The notes under the pieces are model-generated. The model saw only the letters and a list, made by a program, of their open reading frames with translations. It had not been told where the DNA came from and ran no database searches. Shown one piece after another: positions 1 to 9,833 of a stretch of DNA of 49,809 bases. The DNA comes from an uncultured Verrucomicrobiales bacterium (GTDB lineage Bacteria; Verrucomicrobiota; Verrucomicrobiia; Verrucomicrobiales; Akkermansiaceae), in NCBI GenBank assembly GCA_937928735.1, contig CALFVF010000026.1:1-49809 (forward strand), read 5' to 3'. Made by a program: the position numbers and the translations under genes. Numbering within the stretch: the stretch's first letter is position 1; each line of letters starts with the position of its first letter.

Positions 1-2414
1 AGCTTCCAGGCGACCATTGCATTGGCAGGCTCTTCCTTGCTCTCGAAAGAAAATGTTTTTTGACTTGGGGTTTTGGGGGCTGTGATCTGGCGTAAACGCT
101 TTGGTACAGGTGTTAGGGTATCTCGCTGTGGGAGGCTTCCAAAGGTACGAGCCAAAAGTGGTTGTATTTGCTCAGGGTCAAAGTCCCCGACGATAGACAC
201 CTCCATGGGAGCTGATTTCAGAATGGGTAATATCCAGTCTGACACATCCTGGAGTGAGTATCCATCCATGAGTGACTCCTCAGGAAAACCAAGGCGACTG
301 TCATTGCCACCTAGCCAGGTCATCATGTCGAGTTGGGCACCCCCTACGCTGAAGCGCAGACTATGATAGATACTGGGTAATTGAGCTTGGAATAATCTGA
401 GAGCTTCTGGGCGTAAACCAGGGTCAGAGAGCTGAGCGCACATGTAGGCTAGTTGGGTCTCTAGATCCTCAGGTGTCGTCGCACCTGAGAGGCTGAAGTT
501 CTCATCGGCAACATTGAAATGAGAACTGATAGACTGACCGGCAAAGATCTGTCTGAGTTCTTCTCCAGAGTGTTTGCCAAGGCCTCCTTGATCGATAGCG
601 ACTTGAGTAAGAGTTTGTAGTCCGGGAAGGTTTTTTGGTAGGTCAAGGATACCATTGCCGAAGTTTACCTGGATATTGATTGAGTTCTTCTTGAAGTCGG
701 TCTGTTTTAAATTGATCCGCACACCATTAGAGAGCTCAAGCTGATGAATCGCCAAGTCCTCAATAAATCGCTGAGTTGTGACAGTGGCGCCCTTTTCTGA
801 GTAATTATAGGCGAATTCTCCTGCTTCCTCGATCTTTAGGGACTCTACAGCGATGGATCGAGAGTCTTGATAGAGTTGTTGAAGATCTGCTAGAGCATTG
901 TTTGGTTCTTTTTTGCCTTTGAGTGAGAGGTGAATATCAGAAGTGTCCCAGAATTTAGCGAATGCTTCATGGCAGGATTTGACTGTGATTGTTTTGAGAG
1001 AATCTTCGAGAATTTCTAAATCTAGTTTTGGCGTAGAAAAGACACTATCGTTGTGCACATGGCGCACGAGATCATCTGCGAGGTTGCTACTGAGGCGAGT
1101 CACTGAGGATTTAACTCGATTTGAATATTGCTTTTTCAGATTTGCAATCGCTTCTTTCAGCTCAGGCTCTGAGAAACCGTGTTCGATGACACGGCGTATT
1201 TCTTGTTCCGTTAGTGCGACGACTGGTTTCCAGTTATCCTCCTTAGCTGTAGCACTTACTTGGCCGAACTCGAGAGTCTTCCACATCACACCAGTACTGG
1301 CATAAGCAGAGGTGATGACACTGTTTTCCTCTTTGACCATACGAGCGAAACGGCGATTGAGCATGGTATTGGCTAATTGAAGGGGGAGTTGTTTGGCACG
1401 CTCCTGAGTGTTATCCACTTGGTGCTCGATCGCGTGCAGCGCGGCAATTTCTATAGTCGTATCTTCTAGCTCTTCATGCGCAAAAACCTTTGTGCGAAAG
1501 CCTTGGGCTTTCGGGATACTACCAATGGAGGTGTCAGCGCGCTGGCTGCCTTCTCTCTGGAATGACTGGAATGTTTCATTGATTTGAGACTCGGCATCTT
1601 CCTTGGAGATATCTCCTGTGTAGACAAAAGTGATATTCTCAGGGACATAGAACTCATTATAGAAATCAAGGAAACGCTCTCTAGGGACGGACTTGATTGT
1701 TTCCTCAGTGCCAATGGGTAATCGCTTAGGGATGAGAGAACTTGGAAGGAGCCATGAGAGCTCTTGTTCGAGGACTGTCATGTGCGCGGAGTTACGAGAG
1801 GTCTTCTCCGCGAGAATGACACCCCTTTCTTGGTCAATATCCTCCTCTCGCAGAAGAGCGCCGTCGGCGAAATCTCGCATGACTTTGAGACCTAGCTCAA
1901 TGACATTGGACTTATTGTTAGGCAAGTCGAGTTTGTAGACAGTTTCATCGAATGTCGTATAGGCATTAGCGTGGGCGCCAAAGGCAATGCCGAGTCGCTG
2001 CATCTCAGGGATGAGTTTACTCGCTTCGGGGAAGCTCTTTGTACCATCAAAGACCATGTGCTCAAGGAAGTGAGCGAGCCCTCGTTGATCCTCATCCTCG
2101 TGCAGAGAGCCAGCGGCGACGTGGAGTCTCATGCTCACCTGACCGGGAGGTTCTGTATTAGGCATAATGATATACTTCATACCATTGGGCAGAATACCGT
2201 AGTGAACATCCGTATCTGGGGCGATGTTAGATCGCTCGTGTGCCCAAGTGAGAACTTCTCCGGCGGGCTTTGAGTTCACCACAGAGGGCTTCGCTGCCGC
2301 TTCTTGTACCGAGGTAGCCTTGTCATTCTTAGTATTCTCAGGAGGGGGGATAAAAAAAACGCCCACACCGGCGCCGAGACAGAGTAAGCTGAAAATGATT
2401 TTGGACTTATGCAT
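1..2414 (-). CDS. M16 family zinc metallopeptidase (insulinase/pitrilysin type), 5' part, truncated by window edge
   Basis: The reading frame starts at the ATG at 2414 and is open to position 1, giving about 804 residues with the C-terminus outside the window. A hydrophobic segment at residues 6-22 suggests a signal peptide or membrane anchor, so the enzyme is probably periplasmic. The inverted zinc motif HFLEH lies at residues 115-119, inside the usual LAHFLEHMVFDGT context. A downstream acidic segment (DIDQERGVILAEK) would supply the third zinc ligand. The rest matches the tandem M16 domain arrangement (peptidase domain, then inactive M16_C domains). The family degrades peptides and small proteins. 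The gene is about 290 bp downstream of gltB on the same strand, but a terminator lies between them. The family call is strong; the substrate cannot be told. Confidence 0.9.
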   Translation of the reverse strand, partial: MHKSKIIFSLLCLGAGVGVFFIPPPENTKNDKATSVQEAAAKPSVVNSKPAGEVLTWAHERSNIAPDTDVHYGILPNGMKYIIMPNTEPPGQVSMRLHVAAGSLHEDEDQRGLAHFLEHMVFDGTKSFPEASKLIPEMQRLGIAFGAHANAYTTFDETVYKLDLPNNKSNVIELGLKVMRDFADGALLREEDIDQERGVILAEKTSRNSAHMTVLEQELSWLLPSSLIPKRLPIGTEETIKSVPRERFLDFYNEFYVPENITFVYTGDISKEDAESQINETFQSFQREGSQRADTSIGSIPKAQGFRTKVFAHEELEDTTIEIAALHAIEHQVDNTQERAKQLPLQLANTMLNRRFARMVKEENSVITSAYASTGVMWKTLEFGQVSATAKEDNWKPVVALTEQEIRRVIEHGFSEPELKEAIANLKKQYSNRVKSSVTRLSSNLADDLVRHVHNDSVFSTPKLDLEILEDSLKTITVKSCHEAFAKFWDTSDIHLSLKGKKEPNNALADLQQLYQDSRSIAVESLKIEEAGEFAYNYSEKGATVTTQRFIEDLAIHQLELSNGVRINLKQTDFKKNSINIQVNFGNGILDLPKNLPGLQTLTQVAIDQGGLGKHSGEELRQIFAGQSISSHFNVADENFSLSGATTPEDLETQLAYMCAQLSDPGLRPEALRLFQAQLPSIYHSLRFSVGGAQLDMMTWLGGNDSRLGFPEESLMDGYSLQDVSDWILPILKSAPMEVSIVGDFDPEQIQPLLARTFGSLPQRDTLTPVPKRLRQITAPKTPSQKTFSFESKEEPANAMVAWK

Positions 2415-2620
2415 AGAGAGTAGTGTTTAGATAATGAAAAAAAGAAATAGCTAGAAGAATAACTTACAGAATAGAACTGACACAATAAGCGCCAGAGAGA
2501 TGAAGTTCTGTGTAGAAATTATCGATGAGTGAGAATAAACACGAATTTCCTGAGTGATTTATGAGCTGGAGCGCGAAGGTGTCACTCTCATAAACTAAAT
2601 TGTCGCTCGATGAGTACAAT

Positions 2621-2657
2621 AGAAAACGGCGCTAAGCAGCAGAGTGCATAGCGCCGT
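2621..2657 (-). terminator. intrinsic terminator after gltB
   Basis: A perfect 9-bp inverted repeat (acggcgcta at 2626-2634, tagcgccgt at 2649-2657) has a 14-nt loop. On the minus strand the stem runs directly into TTTTCT. It lies about 45 nt past the gltB stop codon and separates it from the M16 peptidase gene. Confidence 0.8.
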
Positions 2658-2700
2658 GTGAAAGAAGTGAGTTAGACTGAGTGGATCGTCTCCTTTGAGA

Positions 2701-5700
2701 TTACACCGTTTTTGTCAAATCTGTCGCTGCTTCGTGACTTTCTTCCGCCTCTTCGAGCGCGGCTAGAGTCTTAGGGATAACTCGGATGAGCTTCTTAATG
2801 GACTTCTCCCAGTGTTCGAGCAGGTCTTTGGCACGAGCTGAGTCTGTGTGTTGCACGTGCTCTTCGAGTAGCTGCTTGGCTTCTGCGATGTCTTGCTCTC
2901 GCTGCACTGGCAGGGCGACGACCATCTCAGGATTAATGCGTGACTGGAAGCGGCCGTCTTCATCGTAGATATAGGCGGTTCCACCAGACATACCAGCGCC
3001 GAAGTTCTTACCTGTGAGGCCAAGAATCGCGATGAGGCCATTGGTCATGTATTCACAACCATGATCACCCACACCCTCAACCACTGCCTTAGCTCCTGAG
3101 TTTCTCACTGCAAAGCGCTCGCCAGCACGGCCATTGACAAAGAGCTCACCACCGGTTGCACCATAGAGATTGGTATTGCCAATAATAGAGTTCTTTGCGG
3201 GGTCAAATTGCACGCCAGCTTCGGGGTGTACAACAATACGACCACCAGCCATACCCTTGCCCACATAATCGTTACCTTCTCCAATCAGGCGGAGATGGAC
3301 ACCACCTGTGAGGAAGGTGCCGAAGGACTGACCACCAGAACCACGGAAGGTGAGCTGGATCTGGCCACAAGGTAAACCTTTATTGCCAAAATGCTCGGCC
3401 ACACGGCCAGAGAGGCGAGTGCCTAGGTTACGGTCTGTATTGACCACATCGTATTCGAGTTCAACAGGGCTACGGTCAAGAAGAGCTGAGAAATCCTCAA
3501 TCTTGAGCTTCTCTTTGATGTCCTCAATAATCTGGATGTCCAGAGCGATTTTATCGATGCCGTCATTGCGCTCCTGCGTGCAGATGCGAGAAATATCTTC
3601 AGGCTTTTGGCCAGTGGATTCGCAGAGAGCAGGGACGACATCTTTGAGCACTGGGCTGAGGTCGACTGTATTAGCCTTTGGATGATCAGGGATCTCGCGC
3701 TGGCGCAGGAACTCAGGGCGACCGATGAGGTCGTCGAGTTTTCTGATACCAAGAGACGCCATCACCTCACGCGCCTCTTGAGACACGCCATTGAAGAAGT
3801 TGACCACCTGCTCAGGTGTCCCCTTGAACTTAGCGCGCCACTTTGGATCTGTCGTGGCCACACCCACTGGGCAGTTATTGAGGTGGCACTTACGGACATA
3901 GACACAGCCCATAGCGATCATGGCAATGGTGCCGAAGTTAAACTGTTCTGCACCTAAGATAGCAGCAGTGACAATGTCTCGACCATTTCTGAGGCCACCA
4001 TCTGTACGCAGAGTGATCTTATTTCGCAGGCCATTCAGCAAGAGTGTTTGCTGGGCTTCTGCAAGACCGAGTTCCCATGGGAGGCCACAGTGCTTGGTGG
4101 AGGAGAGAGGGGAAGCTGCAGTGCCGCCATCGTGACCAGAGATCAGAATATTATCCGCCGAGGCTTTCGCCACACCAGCAGCGACTGTTCCGACACCATT
4201 TTCTGAGACAAGTTTCACTGTGACCTTAGCGCGTGGATTCACTTCCTTCAGATCACGAATGAGCTGAGCAAGATCCTCGATCGAATAAATATCGTGGTGA
4301 GGAGGAGGGGAAATGAGCTGCACACCAGGTTGGGTGTGGCGCAAGCGAGCAATGATACCATTGACCTTATGCCCTGGCAGCTGACCACCTTCACCGGGCT
4401 TCGCACCCTGTGCCATTTTAATTTCTAACTCATCGGCATTGACCAAGTAGTGGGCAGAAACGCCAAAGCGGCCAGAAGCGACCTGCTTAATCGCAGAGCG
4501 TGCGAGATCACCATTCGGGTAGGGAGTGAAGCGCTTAGGGTCTTCACCACCTTCACCAGAATCAGACTTCGCACCGATACGGTTCATGGCAATCGCAAGA
4601 GTCTCGTGCGCCTCAGGAGAGAGAGCGCCCATAGACATCGCAGCTGTGGTGAAGCGTCTGCGGATATCCTCAATTGGCTCGACTTCCTCCAGTGGAATAG
4701 GCCCTGAGCTCGCAGGGACGAACTCGAAGAGATCTTTAATGGTGACAGGATTAGTTTCTAGTGAGGCTTTCACATAGTCCTCATAGGCATCTGCGTCACC
4801 AGTTTTTACATAGGTGTGGAAGTTCTTAATCACATCTGTGGTGAGAGCGTGGCGCTCACCTTGCTTGCGGTAGCGATTGTAGCCTGGGTCACCGAGTGGG
4901 AGTGGAGTTTCGGTGGGCTTTCCTTCTGCGAGGTCAGCGTGTGCTGCCAGATGGCGGATGATGGACTCATCTGCAATTTCCTTAAATCCGATTCCCCCGA
5001 TGCGTGATTTACTTCCTGTGAAGCAGAAGTTCATAACATCTTCTCCGAGACCAAGTACCTCAAAGATTTGAGCTCCTTGGTAGGAGTTGAGCACGCTAAT
5101 ACCCATCTTGGACATAATCTTGAGCAAGCCCTTTTCCAGAGCCTTGCGGTAGTTTGTCATCGCCTTTTCAGCGGTCATACCTTCACCAAGTTTAGCCTTC
5201 TTGTCATTGGCGACGAGCTGGCGAACAGTCGCGTAGCCAAGATATGGGCAGACAGCAGTGGCACCAAAGCCAAAGAGACAAGCAATCTGATGGGTATCAC
5301 GAGCTTCTGCTGTTTCTACCACAATGGAGGCGCGCATGCGCTTCTTCACGCGATTGAGGTGGTGGTGAGTCGCACCAGTGATGAGGAGTGAAGGAATGGA
5401 GACACGCTGGGCATTCGCTGCACGGTCAGAGAGAATGAGAATCTCAATATTTTCATCCACTGCTGCCTCGACTTCCTTCACCACGCGCTCAACAGCTGCC
5501 TGTAGGCCTTCTGCCCCATCGGCAAGAGGCCAGGTAGCGTCAATGATGCGGTTCTGGAAACCGTGATCTCCCATTTGTTTGAGACGCTCCATCTCATGTT
5601 CGAGAAGAATCGCGGACTCGAGATTCAGCACGCGAGCGTGCTCAGGAGTCTCTGCGAGGTAGTTGAGCTCAGCTCCTAGGCTCGCACCCAGGCACATGAC

Positions 5701-7326
5701 TGCCCACTCACGAATCGGGTCAATGGGTGGATTGGTGACTTGGGCAAAGAGCTGCTTAAAGTATGTGTAGAGAAGGCGTGGATAGGAGGAGAGAACAGCG
5801 AGGGGAATATCATCTCCCATAGAGAAGACCGCTTCCTGAGCACCGCGAATCATCGGCGGGAAGACCATGTCGAGATCTTCCTCATTCACTGCATTCATCA
5901 CCTGTAGGCGAGAGAGCTCAACGGGCTCAAAGTCGACAGCAGGTGTAATGGCTTCGTGGGAAATGTAGTCCTTGAGGTCATGCTGGTGCTCGTCAATCCA
6001 GCGCCCATAGGGAGCCTGCTGAGCGAGAGCTTCTTTGACCTCGCAGTCTTGACGAAGTTCTCCCGTAGAGAGATCGGCAAGGAGGAGTTGACCTGGTCCT
6101 AAGCGGCCCTTGCGAATGACAGTCTTGTCATCAATAATCACAGCTCCAGTTTCTGAGCCGATGTAGAGAAGTCCGTCTTCGGTGAGCTTGTAGCGTGATG
6201 GGCGAAGGCCATTACGGTCGAGACCTGCACAGACCTTCGTGCCGTCTGTATAGACGAGGCCAGCGGGGCCGTCCCAAGGCTCTGAGAAAGAATGATGATA
6301 CTGATAGAAGGCGCGGAGTTCCTCTGAAATCTCATTGTCATGTCTGTAAGCAGGTGGCACGAGCATGCACATGGAGTGCTCGATCTCACGGCCTGAGAGA
6401 GTCAGGAGCTCAAGAGCGTGGTCGAGTGAGGCTGAGTCAGACTCATTCTTGCTGAGGCAGTTCTTAAGGAGTTCGACATCATCACCCCAGATGTCTGACT
6501 GGAAGAACTCCTCGCGAGAGGCCATCCAGTTACGGTTGCCGCGCACGGTATTAATCTCACCATTATGGCACATCATGCGGAATGGCTGACCCAGTGGCCA
6601 TGCTGGGAAGGTGTTGGTGGAGAATCTCTGGTGGTAGAGTGCGATGGCTGTCTCAAAGTCAGGATCCTGCATGTCCAGATAGAAGGCCTTGAGGGTCGCA
6701 GGCATAGCGAGCCCCTTGTAGGAAATCAGACGGCCAGAGAAGGAAGGTATGTAGAAATCTGCCACCTCTGTGGTAGCGTGCTCAATAGTGCGGCGACAGA
6801 GGTAGAGCTGGCGCTCAAAGTGGATTTCCTCCCAGCCAGAGGGCTTACTCATGATGAGGTGGGCGATCTCTGGGCGAGTTTCTTGGGCAAGTTTGCCGAG
6901 CTCCTCAGGGGCGAGGGGCACCTCACGCCAGCCGATGACCTCGATACCACGTGCTTCGACAGTCTTTATGGTGAGTGCTTTGATCTCCTCAATGGCCTTT
7001 GTGTTCTCACGCGGGAAGAAGAAGACACCTACAGCGAGATCGGCAGCGTCTGAGACGCTCGCGCCAAGCTTTTTGGCTTCTCTCTGGAAGAGCTTACGTG
7101 GGATCTGAGAGAGGACTCCAGAGCCGTCACCTGTTTTCATATCAGCATCCACAGCACCACGGTGGGTCATGTTGCACACAGATTCGACGGCCATGCTCAG
7201 AATCTCATGGGATGGTTTTCCATGGATTTGGATGATAGCACCCATGCCACAGTTATCGCGCTCATTGTCGAAACTGTGGAGAGAGCCGGAGGAATCAATA
7301 GTACTTTGATGATAAGGACGGTTCAT
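2701..7326 (-). CDS. gltB: glutamate synthase large subunit (GOGAT)
   Basis: This 1541-residue protein has the full large-subunit architecture. The class II glutamine amidotransferase domain has its catalytic Cys at residue 26 (DNCGMG), after a 25-residue propeptide that would be cleaved to expose it. Then come the central domain, the FMN-binding synthase domain and the C-terminal beta-helix. The 3Fe-4S ligands follow C-x5-C-x4-C at residues 1141, 1147 and 1152. The reaction converts glutamine and 2-oxoglutarate into two glutamates in the cytoplasm. No small subunit gene (gltD) lies next to it, so sequence alone does not settle whether the electron donor is NADPH through a distant GltD or ferredoxin. 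The gene is transcribed alone and ends at a clear terminator. Confidence 0.97.
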   Translation of the reverse strand: MNRPYHQSTIDSSGSLHSFDNERDNCGMGAIIQIHGKPSHEILSMAVESVCNMTHRGAVDADMKTGDGSGVLSQIPRKLFQREAKKLGASVSDAADLAVGVFFFPRENTKAIEEIKALTIKTVEARGIEVIGWREVPLAPEELGKLAQETRPEIAHLIMSKPSGWEEIHFERQLYLCRRTIEHATTEVADFYIPSFSGRLISYKGLAMPATLKAFYLDMQDPDFETAIALYHQRFSTNTFPAWPLGQPFRMMCHNGEINTVRGNRNWMASREEFFQSDIWGDDVELLKNCLSKNESDSASLDHALELLTLSGREIEHSMCMLVPPAYRHDNEISEELRAFYQYHHSFSEPWDGPAGLVYTDGTKVCAGLDRNGLRPSRYKLTEDGLLYIGSETGAVIIDDKTVIRKGRLGPGQLLLADLSTGELRQDCEVKEALAQQAPYGRWIDEHQHDLKDYISHEAITPAVDFEPVELSRLQVMNAVNEEDLDMVFPPMIRGAQEAVFSMGDDIPLAVLSSYPRLLYTYFKQLFAQVTNPPIDPIREWAVMCLGASLGAELNYLAETPEHARVLNLESAILLEHEMERLKQMGDHGFQNRIIDATWPLADGAEGLQAAVERVVKEVEAAVDENIEILILSDRAANAQRVSIPSLLITGATHHHLNRVKKRMRASIVVETAEARDTHQIACLFGFGATAVCPYLGYATVRQLVANDKKAKLGEGMTAEKAMTNYRKALEKGLLKIMSKMGISVLNSYQGAQIFEVLGLGEDVMNFCFTGSKSRIGGIGFKEIADESIIRHLAAHADLAEGKPTETPLPLGDPGYNRYRKQGERHALTTDVIKNFHTYVKTGDADAYEDYVKASLETNPVTIKDLFEFVPASSGPIPLEEVEPIEDIRRRFTTAAMSMGALSPEAHETLAIAMNRIGAKSDSGEGGEDPKRFTPYPNGDLARSAIKQVASGRFGVSAHYLVNADELEIKMAQGAKPGEGGQLPGHKVNGIIARLRHTQPGVQLISPPPHHDIYSIEDLAQLIRDLKEVNPRAKVTVKLVSENGVGTVAAGVAKASADNILISGHDGGTAASPLSSTKHCGLPWELGLAEAQQTLLLNGLRNKITLRTDGGLRNGRDIVTAAILGAEQFNFGTIAMIAMGCVYVRKCHLNNCPVGVATTDPKWRAKFKGTPEQVVNFFNGVSQEAREVMASLGIRKLDDLIGRPEFLRQREIPDHPKANTVDLSPVLKDVVPALCESTGQKPEDISRICTQERNDGIDKIALDIQIIEDIKEKLKIEDFSALLDRSPVELEYDVVNTDRNLGTRLSGRVAEHFGNKGLPCGQIQLTFRGSGGQSFGTFLTGGVHLRLIGEGNDYVGKGMAGGRIVVHPEAGVQFDPAKNSIIGNTNLYGATGGELFVNGRAGERFAVRNSGAKAVVEGVGDHGCEYMTNGLIAILGLTGKNFGAGMSGGTAYIYDEDGRFQSRINPEMVVALPVQREQDIAEAKQLLEEHVQHTDSARAKDLLEHWEKSIKKLIRVIPKTLAALEEAEESHEAATDLTKTV

Positions 7327-7648
7327 AGTCGTGTAGAAATAGGCCTAGAAAACTAGCGAAATGGCTCACGAAAATCGTCACAATGGCACGATTTGCAAGC
7401 TTAAAACAAAGAGATTTGGCGAAAGAGTTGAGAATGGAAAATTTAGGGGCTTTAGAGAAAAGAAGCAGGCTGAAATTAGACCATTAGACACTGGTTTAGC
7501 AATCAGGAAAGGACGTAGGGTGCATTTGATTGTGTCATACTGAGTGTCTAGGGCGAATGTCAGAGCTAGATGGTGGGCGATAGACTTGAGCTGCTTTTCT
7601 CGAAGCTTCTCTCTTGCTAATCTCACAAACAAGACGTTCCATAGCAGC
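7327..7648. other. divergent intergenic region, gltB / bcp
   Basis: These 322 bp separate the divergent gltB and peroxiredoxin genes and must hold both promoters. The sequence is moderately AT-rich. No riboswitch, convincing operator or additional gene was recognised. An open frame continues upstream of the peroxiredoxin ATG, but its residues do not resemble the family. Confidence 0.4.
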
Positions 7649-8125
7649 ATGAAGCCAGAGACAGGGAGTGTAGCTCCAGATTTTAGTGCCAAAGTAATTG
7701 GCGGCGAATACAAAGAGGAAAGTGAACTATCACTCTCAGATCTCCGAGGTCGTAGAGTCGTATTAGTCTTCTACCCGAAGGATAATACACCAGGCTGCAC
7801 TACCCAAGCCTGTGAGATCAGAGATCAATGGGAGAATTTGGGGGATGATGTGCTGGTCTTTGGTGTGAGTCCAGACTCTGTAAAAAGCCATAGCACATTC
7901 ATTGAGAAGCAAAACCTGCCGTACCCACTCATAGCGGATACGGAGAAAGAAATTGTCGAGGCCTATGGCGTGTGGGTGGAAAAACAAATGTATGGGAAAA
8001 CCTACATGGGAGTGGAGCGCAGCACCTTTGTCATTGAGAAAGACGGCACGATTCTGGCAGTTCTCTCTAAAGTGAAGCCTGCACTCCACTGGCAACAACT
8101 CACTGAGGTACTCACTCAGGCATGA
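7649..8125 (+). CDS. bcp: peroxiredoxin, Bcp/PrxQ type
   Basis: The protein has 158 residues from the ATG at 7649. The start was chosen because MKPETGSVAPDF is the usual family N-terminus, while the upstream extension has no family similarity. The thioredoxin fold shows FYPKDNTPGCTTQACEIRD, with the peroxidatic Cys at residue 50 and the resolving Cys at 55. The C-x4-C spacing is typical of atypical two-Cys PrxQ enzymes. It reduces hydrogen peroxide and organic hydroperoxides, recycled by thioredoxin, in the cytoplasm (no signal peptide). The stop codon overlaps the start of the rsmA-Nudix gene (ATGA), so the two are co-transcribed and probably translationally coupled. Confidence 0.93.
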   Translation: MKPETGSVAPDFSAKVIGGEYKEESELSLSDLRGRRVVLVFYPKDNTPGCTTQACEIRDQWENLGDDVLVFGVSPDSVKSHSTFIEKQNLPYPLIADTEKEIVEAYGVWVEKQMYGKTYMGVERSTFVIEKDGTILAVLSKVKPALHWQQLTEVLTQA

Positions 8126-9507
8126 CATTTTCAGAAATCAAAGACGTCCTTGATGCCGCAGGGGTGCACCCCTCAAAGCAACTTGGCCAGAACTTCCTCT
8201 GTGATGCCAATGTAGCGCGCTGGATCGTGGATCAACTCGACCCTCAGCCCGAAGACGTGGTTGTTGAGGTGGGGCCGGGGACAGGGGCACTCACTGAGCA
8301 TCTCGTGGGTAGGGTGAAAACCGTGATTCTAGTCGAATATGATGCACGACTCGCTGAGTACCAGACCAAGAAATACGCTGAGAATAAGGATGTGATTGTG
8401 CACCACCATGATGGTGCGCGCTTTGATACACGGAAGCTACTTCCTTATGGGAAGGTGAAATTACTCGGAAATCTGCCCTATTCTTCAGGAGGGGCGATTA
8501 TGCGAAACTTCATGAAATCTCCCTCGCCAGTGTCTAAAGCCGTGCTGATGCTCCAGAAGGAATTTATTGAGCGCATCATCTCGCCACCTCATAAGAAATC
8601 CTACGGCGTCTTAAGTTTGCGCATGCAGAGCGAGTGGGTGAGTCGCCCTGTGAAAATTGTTCCTCCAGAAGCCTTTCACCCGAGACCGGTGATTGATTCG
8701 ACCGTGATGGTGTGTGATCCGGTGGCTGAGGATAGATTCCCTATCTATGATAAGCGATTGTTTGATGAACTCATTCGCCGAGGATTCGCACAGCGCCGCA
8801 AGCAGCTTCGTAAACAACTCCTAGACACCGCAGTCTGGAGTGAGGTCGCGAAGAAACTCGGAGTTTCTGAGTCCACACGTGCAGAGGAACTCTCCGTGGA
8901 TCAGTGGATCGAGCTAACGCGCTGCTATGATAATCACCCGCTGAAGGATATTGCCCAAAAAGACGACGAAGTCTTTGATGTGGTGAACGAGCAAGATGAG
9001 GTGCTCAGGCAGGCGACTCGCAAGCAAGTCCATAGTGAGGGACTCATGCACCGAGCTGTGCATATCTTGGTCTTTAATAAACGCAAGGAAGTCTTTTTGC
9101 AGAAACGCTCTCGCCTCAAAGATGTCTGTCCAGGACGCTGGGACTCGAGTGCTGCGGGTCATCTCGATACCGGAGAAAGCTACGAGGCCTGTGCGATTCG
9201 TGAACTTGGTGAAGAGTTAGGGATCCAGTCGACAGAGCAGGAGGCAGTAGAGGTGCAAGAAATCGCCAGACTCACACCCTCAGAGCAGACAGGCTGGGAG
9301 CATGTCGCACTGTTTCTTAATCGCCATGATGGCGCTCTGCGATATCCAGCTAGTGAAGTGGAAGATGGTCTCTGGTTAGGCATGGAGCAGCTCCAGCTCT
9401 GGATAGATACTCGCCCAGAAGACTTCGCCCCAGGGTTTCTGCTGAGTTGGCAGGAATTTACAAGTCAGTTTGAAGCACGCCAGTCTGGCAAAGAGGAGAG
9501 TGATTGA
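8122..9507 (+). CDS. rsmA: fusion: 16S rRNA dimethyladenosine transferase RsmA (KsgA) + Nudix hydrolase
   Basis: The protein has 461 residues in two parts. Residues 1 to about 270 are RsmA/KsgA: the KQLGQNF N-terminal motif, the SAM-binding loop GPGTG at 51-55, the catalytic NLPY at 117-120 and the C-terminal AQRRKQLRK helix. RsmA dimethylates two adjacent adenines near the 3' end of 16S rRNA during small-subunit assembly. Residues about 280-455 form a Nudix domain with a complete Nudix box (G-x5-E-x7-RELGEELGI, residues 346-368). Its flanking VVNEQDEVL, HRAVHILVFN and PGRWDSSAAGH resemble the YfcD/isopentenyl-diphosphate-isomerase-like branch. RsmA normally has about 270 residues, so the Nudix half is an addition. 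There is no stop codon or slippery site at the junction. Confidence 0.92.
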   Translation: MTFSEIKDVLDAAGVHPSKQLGQNFLCDANVARWIVDQLDPQPEDVVVEVGPGTGALTEHLVGRVKTVILVEYDARLAEYQTKKYAENKDVIVHHHDGARFDTRKLLPYGKVKLLGNLPYSSGGAIMRNFMKSPSPVSKAVLMLQKEFIERIISPPHKKSYGVLSLRMQSEWVSRPVKIVPPEAFHPRPVIDSTVMVCDPVAEDRFPIYDKRLFDELIRRGFAQRRKQLRKQLLDTAVWSEVAKKLGVSESTRAEELSVDQWIELTRCYDNHPLKDIAQKDDEVFDVVNEQDEVLRQATRKQVHSEGLMHRAVHILVFNKRKEVFLQKRSRLKDVCPGRWDSSAAGHLDTGESYEACAIRELGEELGIQSTEQEAVEVQEIARLTPSEQTGWEHVALFLNRHDGALRYPASEVEDGLWLGMEQLQLWIDTRPEDFAPGFLLSWQEFTSQFEARQSGKEESD

Positions 9508-9529
9508 GTTATAAGGGAGAGGTAGGGTT

Positions 9530-9817
9530 TTACTTTCCGTAACGCTTTATTAATATTTTTTCTCCTAGTTTAGTGGCTGAGAAAAGTCCTACTGCGGCTA
9601 CGGCAAGAATTAGAATTTCGTACTTGTCTGTATCGTAATAGAGAGAGCGAATTAGCATGCCGGCAATGGAAGAAATAATAACAGTTGATGTCATGAGTGG
9701 AAACATCAACGGACTCTGATGCTTAAATAAAGGAAGAGACAGAGAAGGGGTATTTTTATGCTTTGAGTTGCAAATGACCGCAACGATAATCACTACGCGC
9801 GTGCTGTGTATTTTCAT
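9530..9817 (-). CDS. small hypothetical membrane protein
   Basis: A 95-residue frame begins 17 nt after the stop of the DUF1592 cytochrome gene, on the same strand. It has a hydrophobic N-terminus (residues 7-16) and two likely membrane helices (about 42-58 and 68-82), and ends in a basic tail (KILIKRYGK). No family was recognised. A shorter start at the internal Met near residue 38 is possible. The supporting evidence is the membrane-protein composition, the position behind a same-strand gene and the lack of a better frame. It could still be a chance open frame. Confidence 0.45.
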   Translation of the reverse strand: MKIHSTRVVIIVAVICNSKHKNTPSLSLPLFKHQSPLMFPLMTSTVIISSIAGMLIRSLYYDTDKYEILILAVAAVGLFSATKLGEKILIKRYGK

Positions 9818-9833
9818 AAAAAGTCTGTTCTTC

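Noticed and set aside
6565..7053. 162-residue frame opposite gltB
   Set aside because: It is antisense to highly conserved gltB sequence with no protein-family pattern; a shadow of gltB codon usage.
7544..7648. Longer N-terminus for the peroxiredoxin
   Set aside because: The extra 35 residues are unlike the family, and the internal ATG gives the standard start.
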